Assembly: GCA_022572185.1 (NCBI GenBank)
Contig: JACZWL010000030.1
Location: 1-36,549, forward strand
DNA from: Pseudomonadota bacterium
GTDB lineage: Bacteria > Pseudomonadota > Gammaproteobacteria > Steroidobacterales > Woeseiaceae
Reading direction: 5' to 3'
DNA: 36,549 nucleotides
In this document: positions 1-8,271 of the stretch, piece after piece
Position numbering within the stretch: position 1 is the stretch's first letter
Layout: each line of letters begins with the position of its first letter
Notes under the pieces: generated by a model
What the model was told of the DNA's origin: nothing
What the model saw: the letters and a program-made list of their open reading frames with translations, nothing else
Database searches by the model: none
Program-made: the position numbers and the translations under genes

Positions 1-1221
1 ATTGCCGCTGAGGGATTCCAGCTAACCAACTTCAATGTCGAAGCGGAGTGTACGCCGTCGCGTACCTCGCTGATGACTGGTCGTTACGGGATTCGTGCCC
101 GGCAGCGGCCTGACGGTCCTCCCAGGGGTATATGGTGGGGCATCACCCAGTGGGAAATTACACTGGCTGAGATGCTGTCGGATGCCGGTTACGCGACGGG
201 CATATTCGGGAAATGGCACTTGGGAGACACCGAGGGACGTTTCCCTACAGACCAGGGTTTCGATGAGTGGTATGGAATCCCCAATTCATCGGATCGAGCC
301 TTCTGGCCGGATAGTGATAGCTGGCAGGAAGGGGCCCACCCGGACCTCGAGTTCACCTACGTGGTGTCGTCAAAGCGAGGTGAAACGCCTAAGAAACTGG
401 AAGTGTACGGCCGCGAGAAGCGCAAGACGATCGACCGGGAAATCACCGATCACGCCATCGATTTCATCAAACGCAAGGCTAAAACCAAGCAGCCTTTTTT
501 CGCCTATCTCCCCTATACGCAAACCCATGAACCGGTCGACGCCCATCCCGACTTTAAAGGTACGACCGGAAACGGAAGTTTTGCTGACGTTCTTGCACAA
601 ACCGATGCCTACGTGGGCGAACTCCTCGATACGATCGATGATCTAGGGCTCAAAGACAACACCATCTTTATCTTTACATCGGACAATGGTCGCGAAGGCA
701 TAACGAGATCGTTTGGATTCACCGGGCCCTGGCGAGGAACCATGTTTTCACCCTATGAAGGCTCCTTACGTGTTCCTTTTCTAATCCGCTATCCTGGGAA
801 AATCCCTGCAAAGCAAGTCTCAAACGACATAGTCCATCTGGTGGATGTGTTTCCCACATTGGCGAATTTTGTCGGCGGCGATATCCCGCAAGATCGCATA
901 CTCGATGGTGTTGACCAATCTGATTTCCTGATGGGCAAGTCAGAGAAATCCGCTCGAGAATCCATCGTCATTTACATTGGTAATGTACTTTTTGGTGTGA
1001 AGTGGCGCAATTGGAAAATGCTTATCAAGGAAATCGATGAAGAGAGCTATGCGATCCAAACTATGGCCTATCCATCAATTTACAATTTGATCGTCGACCC
1101 AAAAGAAGAAGAACCCGAAAACTTCTATCTCGATGACACCTGGGTAGACGCTCCTTTATGGCAAGTTATAGAGGATCACCTAGCATCAATCGAAAAAGAT
1201 CCTGGTGCTCCGGACCAGTAG
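1..1221 (+). CDS. Sulfatase (arylsulfatase family), 5'-truncated by window edge
   Basis: The frame is open from base 1 and ends at TAG 1219-1221, so the N-terminus (signal peptide and first metal-binding Asp pair) lies outside the window. Numbering from base 1, residues 17-28 read CTPSRTSLMTGR, the sulfatase C-x-P-S-R signature whose Cys becomes formylglycine. GKWHLG follows at about 70-75, GFDEWYG near 87, and SDNGR near 227-231 carries the Asp-Asn metal ligands typical of the alkaline phosphatase/sulfatase fold. The visible 406 residues fit a family of about 450-550. It should hydrolyse a sulfate ester, probably in the periplasm; the substrate cannot be told. No formylglycine-generating enzyme or carbohydrate gene is visible nearby. 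The Met at base 73 lies inside the signature and is not the start. Confidence 0.93.
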   Translation: MAAEGFQLTNFNVEAECTPSRTSLMTGRYGIRARQRPDGPPRGIWWGITQWEITLAEMLSDAGYATGIFGKWHLGDTEGRFPTDQGFDEWYGIPNSSDRAFWPDSDSWQEGAHPDLEFTYVVSSKRGETPKKLEVYGREKRKTIDREITDHAIDFIKRKAKTKQPFFAYLPYTQTHEPVDAHPDFKGTTGNGSFADVLAQTDAYVGELLDTIDDLGLKDNTIFIFTSDNGREGITRSFGFTGPWRGTMFSPYEGSLRVPFLIRYPGKIPAKQVSNDIVHLVDVFPTLANFVGGDIPQDRILDGVDQSDFLMGKSEKSARESIVIYIGNVLFGVKWRNWKMLIKEIDEESYAIQTMAYPSIYNLIVDPKEEEPENFYLDDTWVDAPLWQVIEDHLASIEKDPGAPDQ

Positions 1222-1416
1222 GTACCAATCTGGTCAACTGGGTCTTGCTTGTTCGCACCTGTACGATCGCAGGGGCCCTACACCTGCTGTATGCTCTCTT
1301 ATGCGTATAATGTATATTATGTTAAATTACATTATTGGTTGCTCCACATAAGGCAACAGGCGCTGTGCCCTGCCGGTTCCCAGGTAGCAGCTACCAGACT
1401 TGATGTTGGCCGGGTC

Positions 1417-1917
1417 TTACTTGTCGTCTTTGTCTTTTTCGCTGGGTTCCATGGAGTAATCCAGAATACCGGTGGCTATCAGGTCGCTTGATGCCTGTGC
1501 CACAGACAGCTCCGTTTCGACTTCGCGGAGTTTGACTTCCGACTTTATGTTTTCGGTTGCCCGGTCGGTCAGTTCGGTGCGCAACTCGCGGGTCTTCTGG
1601 ACGGACTCCTTGAGATCGCTACTGAGCTTCTCGATCACGCCCGTCCGTTTCAGGGCCTCTTCGTCTCTGTCTTCGACGAATTTTTGAACCTTGGCGACTT
1701 CCTTTTCCTGTTCCTCGAGCGCGTTTTTCAACTTTTTGACCTCGCCCTGCGCGATACGAAGTTCCGCGTCCATAGACCGGATTCGATCGTCACGCGGGTC
1801 ACGTTCCCCCGCTTTGAATCGCCTGCTAAGTGCAGCACTGATTCTGGCCATGATCCAGCCCAACAGAAATGCCCCACCTGCGATGAGCATCGGGTCCTGA
1901 GGGAGTTCAATGAACAT
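1417..1917 (-). CDS. Membrane-anchored coiled-coil protein, unknown function
   Basis: About 166 residues. One hydrophobic segment near residues 10-29 (MLIAGGAFLLGWIMARISAA) is followed by a basic patch (RRFKAGERDPRDDR), then a long charged heptad-rich stretch to about residue 150, predicted coiled coil, and an acidic/basic tail ending EKDKDDK. This is the layout of a short N-terminal membrane anchor with a cytoplasmic coiled coil. I chose the ATG at 1917 because AAGGA lies 7 bases upstream; a Met ten codons earlier (1947) has no such site. It recalls small inner-membrane coiled-coil proteins such as YhcB in architecture only; I see no family signature. It is followed by nothing on its strand for 195 bases. 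Confidence 0.7.
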   Translation of the reverse strand: MFIELPQDPMLIAGGAFLLGWIMARISAALSRRFKAGERDPRDDRIRSMDAELRIAQGEVKKLKNALEEQEKEVAKVQKFVEDRDEEALKRTGVIEKLSSDLKESVQKTRELRTELTDRATENIKSEVKLREVETELSVAQASSDLIATGILDYSMEPSEKDKDDK

Positions 1918-1964
1918 TGCCGGTTCCTTGAGCCATTGCGCCAACATGATAGATTATGCACTTC

Positions 1965-1993
1965 TGAATATGAGGAAAGGACACGGTTCTCAA
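1965..1993 (-). promoter_or_regulatory. Possible sigma-70-like promoter for the coiled-coil gene
   Basis: On the minus strand TTGAGA (1988-1993) and TATTCA (1965-1970) are 17 bases apart, about 48 bases upstream of the chosen start at 1917. The -35 matches consensus at five of six bases, the -10 at only three, so this is weak. The rest of the gap up to 2202 holds an A/T-rich block at about 2038-2110 and no gene that I can support. Confidence 0.25.
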
Positions 1994-2202
1994 TCCGAAG
2001 GCCGAAATTATGCGGCGTCAGGCCCGGGATTTCACATAAAATATTTTCGGGAAATCAACGTTTTCTTTTAATTACAGCTAGTTATTTTATGTTGTTGATG
2101 TGATATGAGTTTACGATCCACCCCGTGCCAGCCGCACAGTACCGCATAAAACCTGACTCACGGGCGACCTCTCGCTAAGGCTGGCAATCGCGAAATCGCT
2201 CC

Positions 2203-3162
2203 TCAGCTGCTGTGGCTTGCAAAAACACGAAACGCCTTATCAGGAAAATCGGTAAACAAACCATCGATGCCGAGTGTCTCTACAAACCATTGAACCGCTG
2301 CCTCGAATGTCTCGAAACCCGGCGGCAGCTGATCGGCCCTGAATGTGTACGGGTGTACCGCAAGGCCATGCGAATGCGCCTGGCTGACAAGGCCCGTTGA
2401 TACCGGCTGGCCATCTATTTCGGCCAGCGAATAGAGTTGCCACAGCCCGGGACCGATGCCGTCAGCTGTCTTCGCGACCTGTGCCAGCCCCTCCCCTGTC
2501 CTGAGCTGATCGTAATCGGTATCCGATTCCTGCCAGTCGTTTTCACCAACCAATTGAATCAAACGCAGCTTGCAGCCCAGCTCATGCCGCAGGCGCTGGA
2601 GTTCCCGGGCATCGAAGCACTGGAGGAATACCGGGTCGCTGGATTCACGGTAGCCAAATCGATCCAGGATCTCGAGCAGTTTGGGGCTCATGTCGACACC
2701 GTCGTCCTGATGCCAGGCGGGCCGTTTGATTTCAGGGTAGATTCCGACCGAACGACCGGACGACCTGTTCAGTCCGGCGATAAACTCAAGCTCCTCTTCG
2801 AAAGAAGCGATCCTGAAGTTGCCGCTCCGTGCCGGGTAACGATTCGGGAATTCAACAGCATCACCTTTGCTGTTCAGGCGTTCCCAAACGCGCAGTGAGC
2901 GTATTTCCTCAAGCTCGAAATCCCGGACGTAAAAGCGGCCATCCGCCCGATGGCGATCGGGGAACCGCTCCGCGACGTCGGTGACGCGGTCAAGGTAGAT
3001 ATCGTGCAGCACAATAAGCTGGTCGTCCCGGGTCACGACGACATCCTGTTCCAGATAATCTGCACCCATGCCGTAAGCAAGGGCCTTGGCTTCCAGTGTG
3101 TGCTCGGGCAGGTATCCCGAGGCTCCACGGTGCGCGATGATCAATGGCGGGTCGTTTGGCAT
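2203..3162 (-). CDS. glpQ: Glycerophosphodiester phosphodiesterase (GlpQ-like)
   Basis: 319 residues covering the whole GDPD TIM barrel. Residues 11-22 read HRGASGYLPEHT with the catalytic HRG; Glu38 and Asp40 in YLEQDV are metal ligands; His53-Asp54 (LHDIYLD) is the second catalytic His motif. The length and the long insertion after residue 60 match GlpQ-type rather than the shorter UgpQ-type enzymes. It hydrolyses glycerophosphodiesters to glycerol 3-phosphate and an alcohol. GlpQ is usually periplasmic, but no signal peptide is seen here, so a cytoplasmic location is likely. The start is fixed by the family N-terminus (PPLIIAHRG); no good ribosome binding site is visible. It lies 72 bases downstream of the TIR gene on the same strand and may share its transcript. 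Confidence 0.9.
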   Translation of the reverse strand: MPNDPPLIIAHRGASGYLPEHTLEAKALAYGMGADYLEQDVVVTRDDQLIVLHDIYLDRVTDVAERFPDRHRADGRFYVRDFELEEIRSLRVWERLNSKGDAVEFPNRYPARSGNFRIASFEEELEFIAGLNRSSGRSVGIYPEIKRPAWHQDDGVDMSPKLLEILDRFGYRESSDPVFLQCFDARELQRLRHELGCKLRLIQLVGENDWQESDTDYDQLRTGEGLAQVAKTADGIGPGLWQLYSLAEIDGQPVSTGLVSQAHSHGLAVHPYTFRADQLPPGFETFEAAVQWFVETLGIDGLFTDFPDKAFRVFASHSS

Positions 3163-3234
3163 CGGTGGCAGGATTTCGCCTCGCTCATTTGAGAGATGTC
3201 TTTGGACTGTTTATGGCTGATTGTTTTTGAGCTT

Positions 3235-3684
3235 TTATGGGAAGTCGATGACGTCCCAACGGGCCGTGTCCTCCAGGCGTGCCTGGCGCCTGAGCGCGTC
3301 GGCTATCTCGCGCTCGTTCCATCCGATGTGTTCCTTGACACGAGTGACGAGTTCTTCGGGCGTCTCGGCTGCGCCGCCGAAAGGCCGGATCGCGATCAGC
3401 GGCTTCCCGCCGGCTTCCGCGACATCCATCTGATAGCGTACCAGGTCAGTGTGCTCGTTGAAGTGCGAGGCCAGAATGATGACAGCTTCCGCTGGCTCGA
3501 TCTGGCTGAGCAGCTCTTCCTTGATCGCCTCGAGTCCACCCGTGCCCGGAATATTCTCGGGCTTGCTGCAATTCAGGTAGAAAAACTGGTCAACGCATTC
3601 CAGAAACTCGAACACACGCAGGTAATCATCATCTTCCACGAAATTGTGGCTTACGAACACGCGAATAGGATTATCTTCAGACAC
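3235..3684 (-). CDS. ThsB-like TIR domain protein (MTH538/DUF1863 type)
   Basis: 149 residues, a single domain. Residues 7-13 read IRVFVSH, the first strand of the MTH538/ThsB TIR-like family; DDDYLRVFEFLE, FYYLN-like FFYLNCS, LKEEL-like IKEELLSQI, and the C-terminal GWNEREIADALRR all follow the family order. Members act as NAD-cleaving or signal-making enzymes in Thoeris defence or as standalone proteins. In the segment that usually reads W(V/I)xYE, this protein has LVRYQ, so Gln85 stands where the catalytic Glu is expected. The start is GTG at 3684 with GGAG seven bases upstream. There is no ThsA (SIR2/SLOG or macro) gene in the window; its neighbours are GlpQ (same strand) and an EEP-family enzyme (divergent). 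Function may be non-enzymatic or altered. Confidence 0.82.
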   Translation of the reverse strand: MSEDNPIRVFVSHNFVEDDDYLRVFEFLECVDQFFYLNCSKPENIPGTGGLEAIKEELLSQIEPAEAVIILASHFNEHTDLVRYQMDVAEAGGKPLIAIRPFGGAAETPEELVTRVKEHIGWNEREIADALRRQARLEDTARWDVIDFP

Positions 3685-3913
3685 TGGGGTCTCCGCTTAG
3701 CGGTTTGTGGTTGAAGTTTATCCAATTGGGACTCTTTATGGCAGTACGGGTTCACATCGAAGATGATGCACAGACCTTGAGGCCTTGGTTTCCGCATTGC
3801 CGTGGTTTGCTAAAGCCTGTGCTTTCTGTATCGTAGCTTGGCTCTGTGGCGGCTTCGCCCGGCGCACATCAGAACCGCAAACAGGAGCATTGCCCGCCCC
3901 CGAACAGCCATTT

Positions 3914-4648
3914 ATGCGACTCCTTCTTTACAACATCCGGTATGCCGTTGGCGGCGGTGCATCCATGCATGTCCCGCTGCCGGGAGCCGGGTATCTTCTG
4001 GGTAGTCAGAATACATTGGGCGATATAACCGATTTCATCAAGTCCGTGGATCCAGACATCGTCGGCCTCATCGAAGTTGATACCGGTTCGATACGCAGCC
4101 GGAGAGTCAATCAGGCCGAGAAAATCGCCGCTGATCTCGGGATGAACACATCTTACGAAATCAAGTACGGGGCAAAATCATTCAATCAGATGTTGCCTAT
4201 CATTCGAAAACAGGGCAATGCATTTCTTGCCGCCCACAGAGTCCATGGAGAGACTTTTCATTATTTCGATACAGGCATAAAGCGACTCATTATCGAACTC
4301 GAAATGGACAACTTTGCCGTCTTCCTCGTGCATTTGTCCCTGAAGTACCGGCACCGGCATCTGCAGCTGCGTCGCCTGCACGATCTTATTGTTGTCACTG
4401 AAAAGCCTGTCATCGTTGCCGGTGATTTCAATACGTTTTGGGGCGAAAACGAGATTTACCTGTTCATGCGTGCGGCGGGCCTGAAAAGTGCCAATAGCGA
4501 AGGGCTGCCATCCTACCCCAGCCGTTCCCCCAGGAAGGAGCTGGATTTCATCCTGTACCAGGATGGTATCGAAGTGACGGGCTTCGAGATTCCGCAGATA
4601 CGGTTCTCGGATCACCTGCCGCTTATCTGCGATTTTGAAGTGACCTAA
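3914..4648 (+). CDS. Endonuclease/exonuclease/phosphatase (EEP) family protein
   Basis: 244 residues from ATG 3914. It opens MRLLLYNIRYAVGGG, the first strand and Asn of the EEP fold; IVGLIEVD carries the metal-binding Glu54; VIVAGDFNTFWGENE holds the catalytic Asp-x-Asn; the end, SDHLPLICDF, has the conserved Asp-His pair. The family includes AP endonucleases, DNases and phospholipid/inositol phosphatases; motifs alone do not tell which substrate this one uses. The frame stays open upstream to a TTG at 3785, which would add a hydrophobic stretch (ACAFCIVAWLCGGF), but homologues I know begin at the MRLLLYNIRY point and neither start has a clear ribosome binding site. No signal peptide with the chosen start. 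It ends 15 bases before the next gene and may be co-transcribed with it. Confidence 0.85.
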   Translation: MRLLLYNIRYAVGGGASMHVPLPGAGYLLGSQNTLGDITDFIKSVDPDIVGLIEVDTGSIRSRRVNQAEKIAADLGMNTSYEIKYGAKSFNQMLPIIRKQGNAFLAAHRVHGETFHYFDTGIKRLIIELEMDNFAVFLVHLSLKYRHRHLQLRRLHDLIVVTEKPVIVAGDFNTFWGENEIYLFMRAAGLKSANSEGLPSYPSRSPRKELDFILYQDGIEVTGFEIPQIRFSDHLPLICDFEVT

Positions 4649-4663
4649 ACGGAAAACAACGAC

Positions 4664-6697
4664 ATGAACGAAGCGAAAAACTGGCGTATGGAGACCGACA
4701 CCGACGGCATCGTGTGGCTGTGTATCGATAAAGACGATGCCGGTGCAAATGTGTTGTCGGGGCCAGTCCTGACGGAACTCGCAAATATTATTGCGCCGTA
4801 CGAAAACAATCCGCCCCGCGGGCTCGTCATTCATTCCGGCAAAAGCAATGGATTCATAATGGGCGCCGACATCAACGAGTTCACGCAGATTGAATCGGCC
4901 GAGCAGGCCTATGAACTGATCCGGCTGGGGCAGCAGGTGCTCGATCGCCTGGAGGCGCTGCGCTGTCCGAGCGTTGCCGCGATCAACGGATTTGCCCTGG
5001 GTGGCGGCCTCGAACTCGCGATGGCCTGTGATTACCGGCTGGTGCTGCAAAATAAGAAACCGATTCTGGGGCTGCCCGAAGTTCAGCTCGGTATTCATCC
5101 GGGATTCGGCGGCACGGTGAGGGCCGTGCAAATTATGGGTGTCCGTGCTGCCATGCAGTTGATGTTGACGGGCAAACCGATAACAGCCAGCAAGGCGATT
5201 CGGCAGGGACTGATCGACCGGATTGCCGCACCTGACAACTGGCGGCAGGCTGCGAAAGAACTCATTGGGTCGCGAAAACCGAAGGCGCGCGCATCGTTCC
5301 TTGACAGAATCATGAATCTCTCCCCGGTTCGCCCGTTTATCACCAGCATGCTCTTGAAACAGGTGAGATCGCGGGCGCGCAGGGAGCACTACCCTGCCCC
5401 GTTTGCGATCGTCGATCTCTGGGCGAGATTCGGTGCATCCCCAAGGACCGGCTACGAGGCGGAAGCGAGGTCGATCGCGAAGTTAATGGTTGGTGAAACG
5501 TCGCGAAATCTCGTTCGCGTATTCTTTCTGCAGAACAGACTCAAGTCGCAGGGCAGCAAGCCGGAGCAAAAGATTGCACGGGTTCATGTTGTCGGTGCAG
5601 GCGTCATGGGAGGCGACATCGCAGCATGGTGTGCACTCCGGGGCATGAACGTGACATTGCAGGACCGCGGAATAGAATATATTGAACCCGCATTAGAAAG
5701 GGCCAATAAACTTTTCAAAAAGAAAATCCGTGATGCGAAAGATCGTGAAGAAACCATTGCCAGGCTAAATGCAGATGTCGATGGCCTGGGCATCGCTGAC
5801 GCCGATTTGATTATCGAGGCAATATACGAGGACCTGGAAGCAAAACAGGAATTGCTAAGGCAAATTGAGTCGTCCATGAAACCGGGCGCCATACTGGCGA
5901 CGAATACGTCCAGTATCCGCCTGGAGGAGCTTCGCACGGTCCTGCAACAGCCACAGCGATTCATCGGCCTGCACTTTTTCAACCCGGTTGCAATGCTGCC
6001 GCTTGTCGAAGTCATCAAATGCGAAGACACCGTACAGGAAGTACTGGATGTCGGGTTCGCGTTTGTCAAGGCGATCGGCAAGTTCCCGCTGGAGTGCACC
6101 AGCTCACCGGGCTTCGTTGTCAACCGCATACTGGCTCCCTATATGGCCGAAGCAATGCACCTTGCCGAATCCGGCGTCCCCGTGGCGGAGATCGATAAAG
6201 CTGCGGAGGAATTCGGCATGCCGATGGGCCCGGTCGAGCTTGTCGACAGCATCGGTATTGACGTTGCGCTGCATGTCTCAAAAGTCCTTGGCGCCGCATT
6301 CAATCGGCCCGTGCCGGCTCGTCTTGCAGAAATGGTCGAGAATAATCAGCTCGGGCGGAAGTCGGGCCAGGGATTTTATCGGTGGGAAGACGGGAAAGCG
6401 GTCAAGACCGGCGGCAGTGAAACGACGGATTTACCCACGGACCTGCAGGACCGGCTGATGCTTCCGATGGTCAACGAAGCCGTGGCGTGCCTGCGTGAAG
6501 GGGTCGTTGTCGATGCGGATTTGCTCGATGCCGGTGTCATTTTCGGTACAGGCTTCGCACCATTTCGCGGCGGGCCACTCAAATACGCGAGAGATCGTGG
6601 CACAGGGGAGATCCAGCGGGTCCTGACCGAGCTTGCCGGGAAATACGGCGATAGATTTCGGCCGGATGAGGGTTGGTCGGATCTGGGGGATAAATAG
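4664..6697 (+). CDS. fadJ: Fatty acid oxidation multifunctional protein: enoyl-CoA hydratase / 3-hydroxyacyl-CoA dehydrogenase (FadJ-like)
   Basis: 677 residues in the FadB/FadJ arrangement. Residues about 10-200 are a crotonase domain: INGFALGGGLELAMACDYR gives the oxyanion hole and first catalytic Glu, GLPEVQLGIHPGFGG the second. The central part has the NAD-binding motif VVGAGVMGGDIA near residue 312 and the dehydrogenase site IGLHFFNPVAMLPLVEV with the catalytic His, followed by SSPGFVVNRIL and two C-terminal helical domains. It should hydrate enoyl-CoA and oxidise L-3-hydroxyacyl-CoA in beta-oxidation. It is shorter than E. coli FadJ (714). No thiolase (fadI/fadA) gene is adjacent, so the partner must be elsewhere; fadJ rather than fadB is a best guess. 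Confidence 0.9.
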   Translation: MNEAKNWRMETDTDGIVWLCIDKDDAGANVLSGPVLTELANIIAPYENNPPRGLVIHSGKSNGFIMGADINEFTQIESAEQAYELIRLGQQVLDRLEALRCPSVAAINGFALGGGLELAMACDYRLVLQNKKPILGLPEVQLGIHPGFGGTVRAVQIMGVRAAMQLMLTGKPITASKAIRQGLIDRIAAPDNWRQAAKELIGSRKPKARASFLDRIMNLSPVRPFITSMLLKQVRSRARREHYPAPFAIVDLWARFGASPRTGYEAEARSIAKLMVGETSRNLVRVFFLQNRLKSQGSKPEQKIARVHVVGAGVMGGDIAAWCALRGMNVTLQDRGIEYIEPALERANKLFKKKIRDAKDREETIARLNADVDGLGIADADLIIEAIYEDLEAKQELLRQIESSMKPGAILATNTSSIRLEELRTVLQQPQRFIGLHFFNPVAMLPLVEVIKCEDTVQEVLDVGFAFVKAIGKFPLECTSSPGFVVNRILAPYMAEAMHLAESGVPVAEIDKAAEEFGMPMGPVELVDSIGIDVALHVSKVLGAAFNRPVPARLAEMVENNQLGRKSGQGFYRWEDGKAVKTGGSETTDLPTDLQDRLMLPMVNEAVACLREGVVVDADLLDAGVIFGTGFAPFRGGPLKYARDRGTGEIQRVLTELAGKYGDRFRPDEGWSDLGDK

Positions 6698-6876
6698 GCT
6701 GGGGAGCGCCATACGTACCTGTGAATCACCGTCGTTGTTGTTAAACTGTGCGCCGCTTCACGCTGCACCAATCTTGCGGTATCGATGACCGGCAAATTGA
6801 CTGTAGAATAAGAGCTTAGCGCCCACTGGCCGGGCCAAAATCAAAAACGATAAATCGATTATTGACAGGATGACCA

Positions 6877-7929
6877 ATGACGAGTGAGCAGCTAGATATG
6901 AACCTGCTCAAGAAATTTTCGCCTTTGGATGGTCTGAAGCGCGACAATCTTGCTGCCCTGGCGCGAAAAGTCCAGATTCGTGAGCTGTCGCCCCAACAAC
7001 TCCTGTTCAAGGAAGGCGATACTGAGAAGCGCACGATCTATATCGTGTCCGGCTCTCTCGAACTCATTGACGACCAGGGCAAGGTGGAAGAAATCATCGA
7101 GGGTGGCAGCGACATCGCCCGAAACCCGGTTGCCGCCATATTTCCGCGCAGAGTAACCGGGAGGGCCCGCAACAGGGTCCAGTACATCTCGATCGACAGT
7201 GACCTGCTCGATGTCATGCTTACCTGGGATCAGACGGGCTCCTACGAAGTATCGGAACTCAAGGGCGAGACTGAAGACACTGGCAGCGATGACTGGATGA
7301 CGATGCTGCTGCAGACAAAGGCATTTCACAAGATTCCACCGGCCAATATCCAGGCGATCTTCATGCGCATGCAGCAGATCAACTACAAGGCAGGTGACGT
7401 TGTGCTAAAGCAAGGCACCGAAGGTGATTACTTTTATGTGCTGACGAACGGCAAGTGTCTCGTCACCCGGGAAACGCCTTTGAACAAGGACGGCATCAAG
7501 CTCGCCGAACTTGTCGTTGGCGACACATTCGGCGAAGAAGCGCTGATATCCGACGCAAAACGAAACGCGACGGTCACGATGACGACCGACGGCGCCATCA
7601 TGCGTCTCGGAAAAGAAGACTTCAAACGCCTGCTCAATGAACCGATGCTGGACTGGGTCAGCATGACAGAAGCAGAAGAGATCATAAAGAACGGCGGAAA
7701 GTGGCTCGATGTCAGGCTACCGAGCGAATTCGAAAACCGTCATCTGGATGGGGCAATTAATATTCCGCTCTACTTTATTCGATTGAAAATTAATACGCTT
7801 GATGAAAACGTGGATTATGTTTTGTGTTGCGACACGGGACGGCGTAGTTCAGCCGGCGCCTACATTCTGAGTGAGCGGGGCTACAAAGCACACGTCCTGA
7901 GAGACGGGATTAATGCCGTGCAGCCCTGA
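6877..7929 (+). CDS. Tandem cyclic nucleotide-binding domains fused to a rhodanese domain
   Basis: 350 residues. Residues about 10-110 form a degenerate cNMP-binding-like jelly roll (LSPQQLLFKEGDTEKRTIYIVSGSLELID). Residues about 145-255 are a better one: FHKIPPANIQAIF, YKAGDVVLKQGTEGDYFYVL and the phosphate-binding cassette GDTFGEEALISDAKRNATV with Glu and Arg kept. From about 265 a rhodanese domain follows (GGKWLDVRLPSEFENRHLDGAINIP), ending with the loop CDTGRR, Cys318 as the expected persulfide residue in a C-x-x-G-x-R loop. No DNA-binding domain or membrane segment. AGGA six bases before ATG supports the start. It probably senses a nucleotide and controls or uses sulfur transfer, but neither ligand nor partner is known. 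It stands alone between fadJ and the MDR gene. Confidence 0.88.
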   Translation: MTSEQLDMNLLKKFSPLDGLKRDNLAALARKVQIRELSPQQLLFKEGDTEKRTIYIVSGSLELIDDQGKVEEIIEGGSDIARNPVAAIFPRRVTGRARNRVQYISIDSDLLDVMLTWDQTGSYEVSELKGETEDTGSDDWMTMLLQTKAFHKIPPANIQAIFMRMQQINYKAGDVVLKQGTEGDYFYVLTNGKCLVTRETPLNKDGIKLAELVVGDTFGEEALISDAKRNATVTMTTDGAIMRLGKEDFKRLLNEPMLDWVSMTEAEEIIKNGGKWLDVRLPSEFENRHLDGAINIPLYFIRLKINTLDENVDYVLCCDTGRRSSAGAYILSERGYKAHVLRDGINAVQP

Positions 7930-8271
7930 TAGAAACATGGTGAGCGGTCCCGCTTAACGCAAAAGCCAATCATTATTCGATCGTGAGAATCACGACTTGA
8001 TCCCTCAGACAGTGTCCGATCTCGCTCATCGGCAATTCCTCATGGCGGCCATTCAGAAGCAGACAGGCGACCAGTACAAAAAAGGTGCCCGCGAACGACG
8101 ACCCCGGTCCGGGTTGGCTGCCTGAAACAATGCGGCAAATCAACGTCAAATGTACCCATTGCTGCAACATCGTTGTTCGTGGGGTGTTCTCCTACAAATG
8201 ACCACCCATGTAAACTACGCGCATAGGGTCGGGTCGAATACGTTCACCCCCAACTGGTGGGAGATAGATCA
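7930..8271. other. Intergenic gap, no supported gene
   Basis: 342 bases between the rhodanese fusion and the MDR gene. Short open frames exist on both strands (for example 7973-8170 minus, 65 codons) but none has a ribosome binding site, a recognisable domain or natural-looking composition. I see no strong terminator. The last 15 bases hold GGGAG, the ribosome binding site of the MDR gene at 8272. Confidence 0.6.

Noticed and set aside
3235-3684. A complete Thoeris defence system
   Set aside because: Only a ThsB-like TIR gene is present; no ThsA-type effector (SIR2/SLOG or other) is seen in the window, and the catalytic Glu appears to be replaced.
3738-3836. Short plus-strand frame (32 codons) before the EEP gene
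   Set aside because: Too short, no domain, no convincing ribosome binding site.
4178-5389. Long minus-strand open frame of 403 codons
   Set aside because: It is antisense to two clear genes (EEP-family enzyme and FadJ-like), and its translation shows no domain and a composition typical of shadow frames.
7973-8170. Minus-strand 65-codon frame with one hydrophobic stretch
   Set aside because: No ribosome binding site, no family resemblance, and isolated in orientation.
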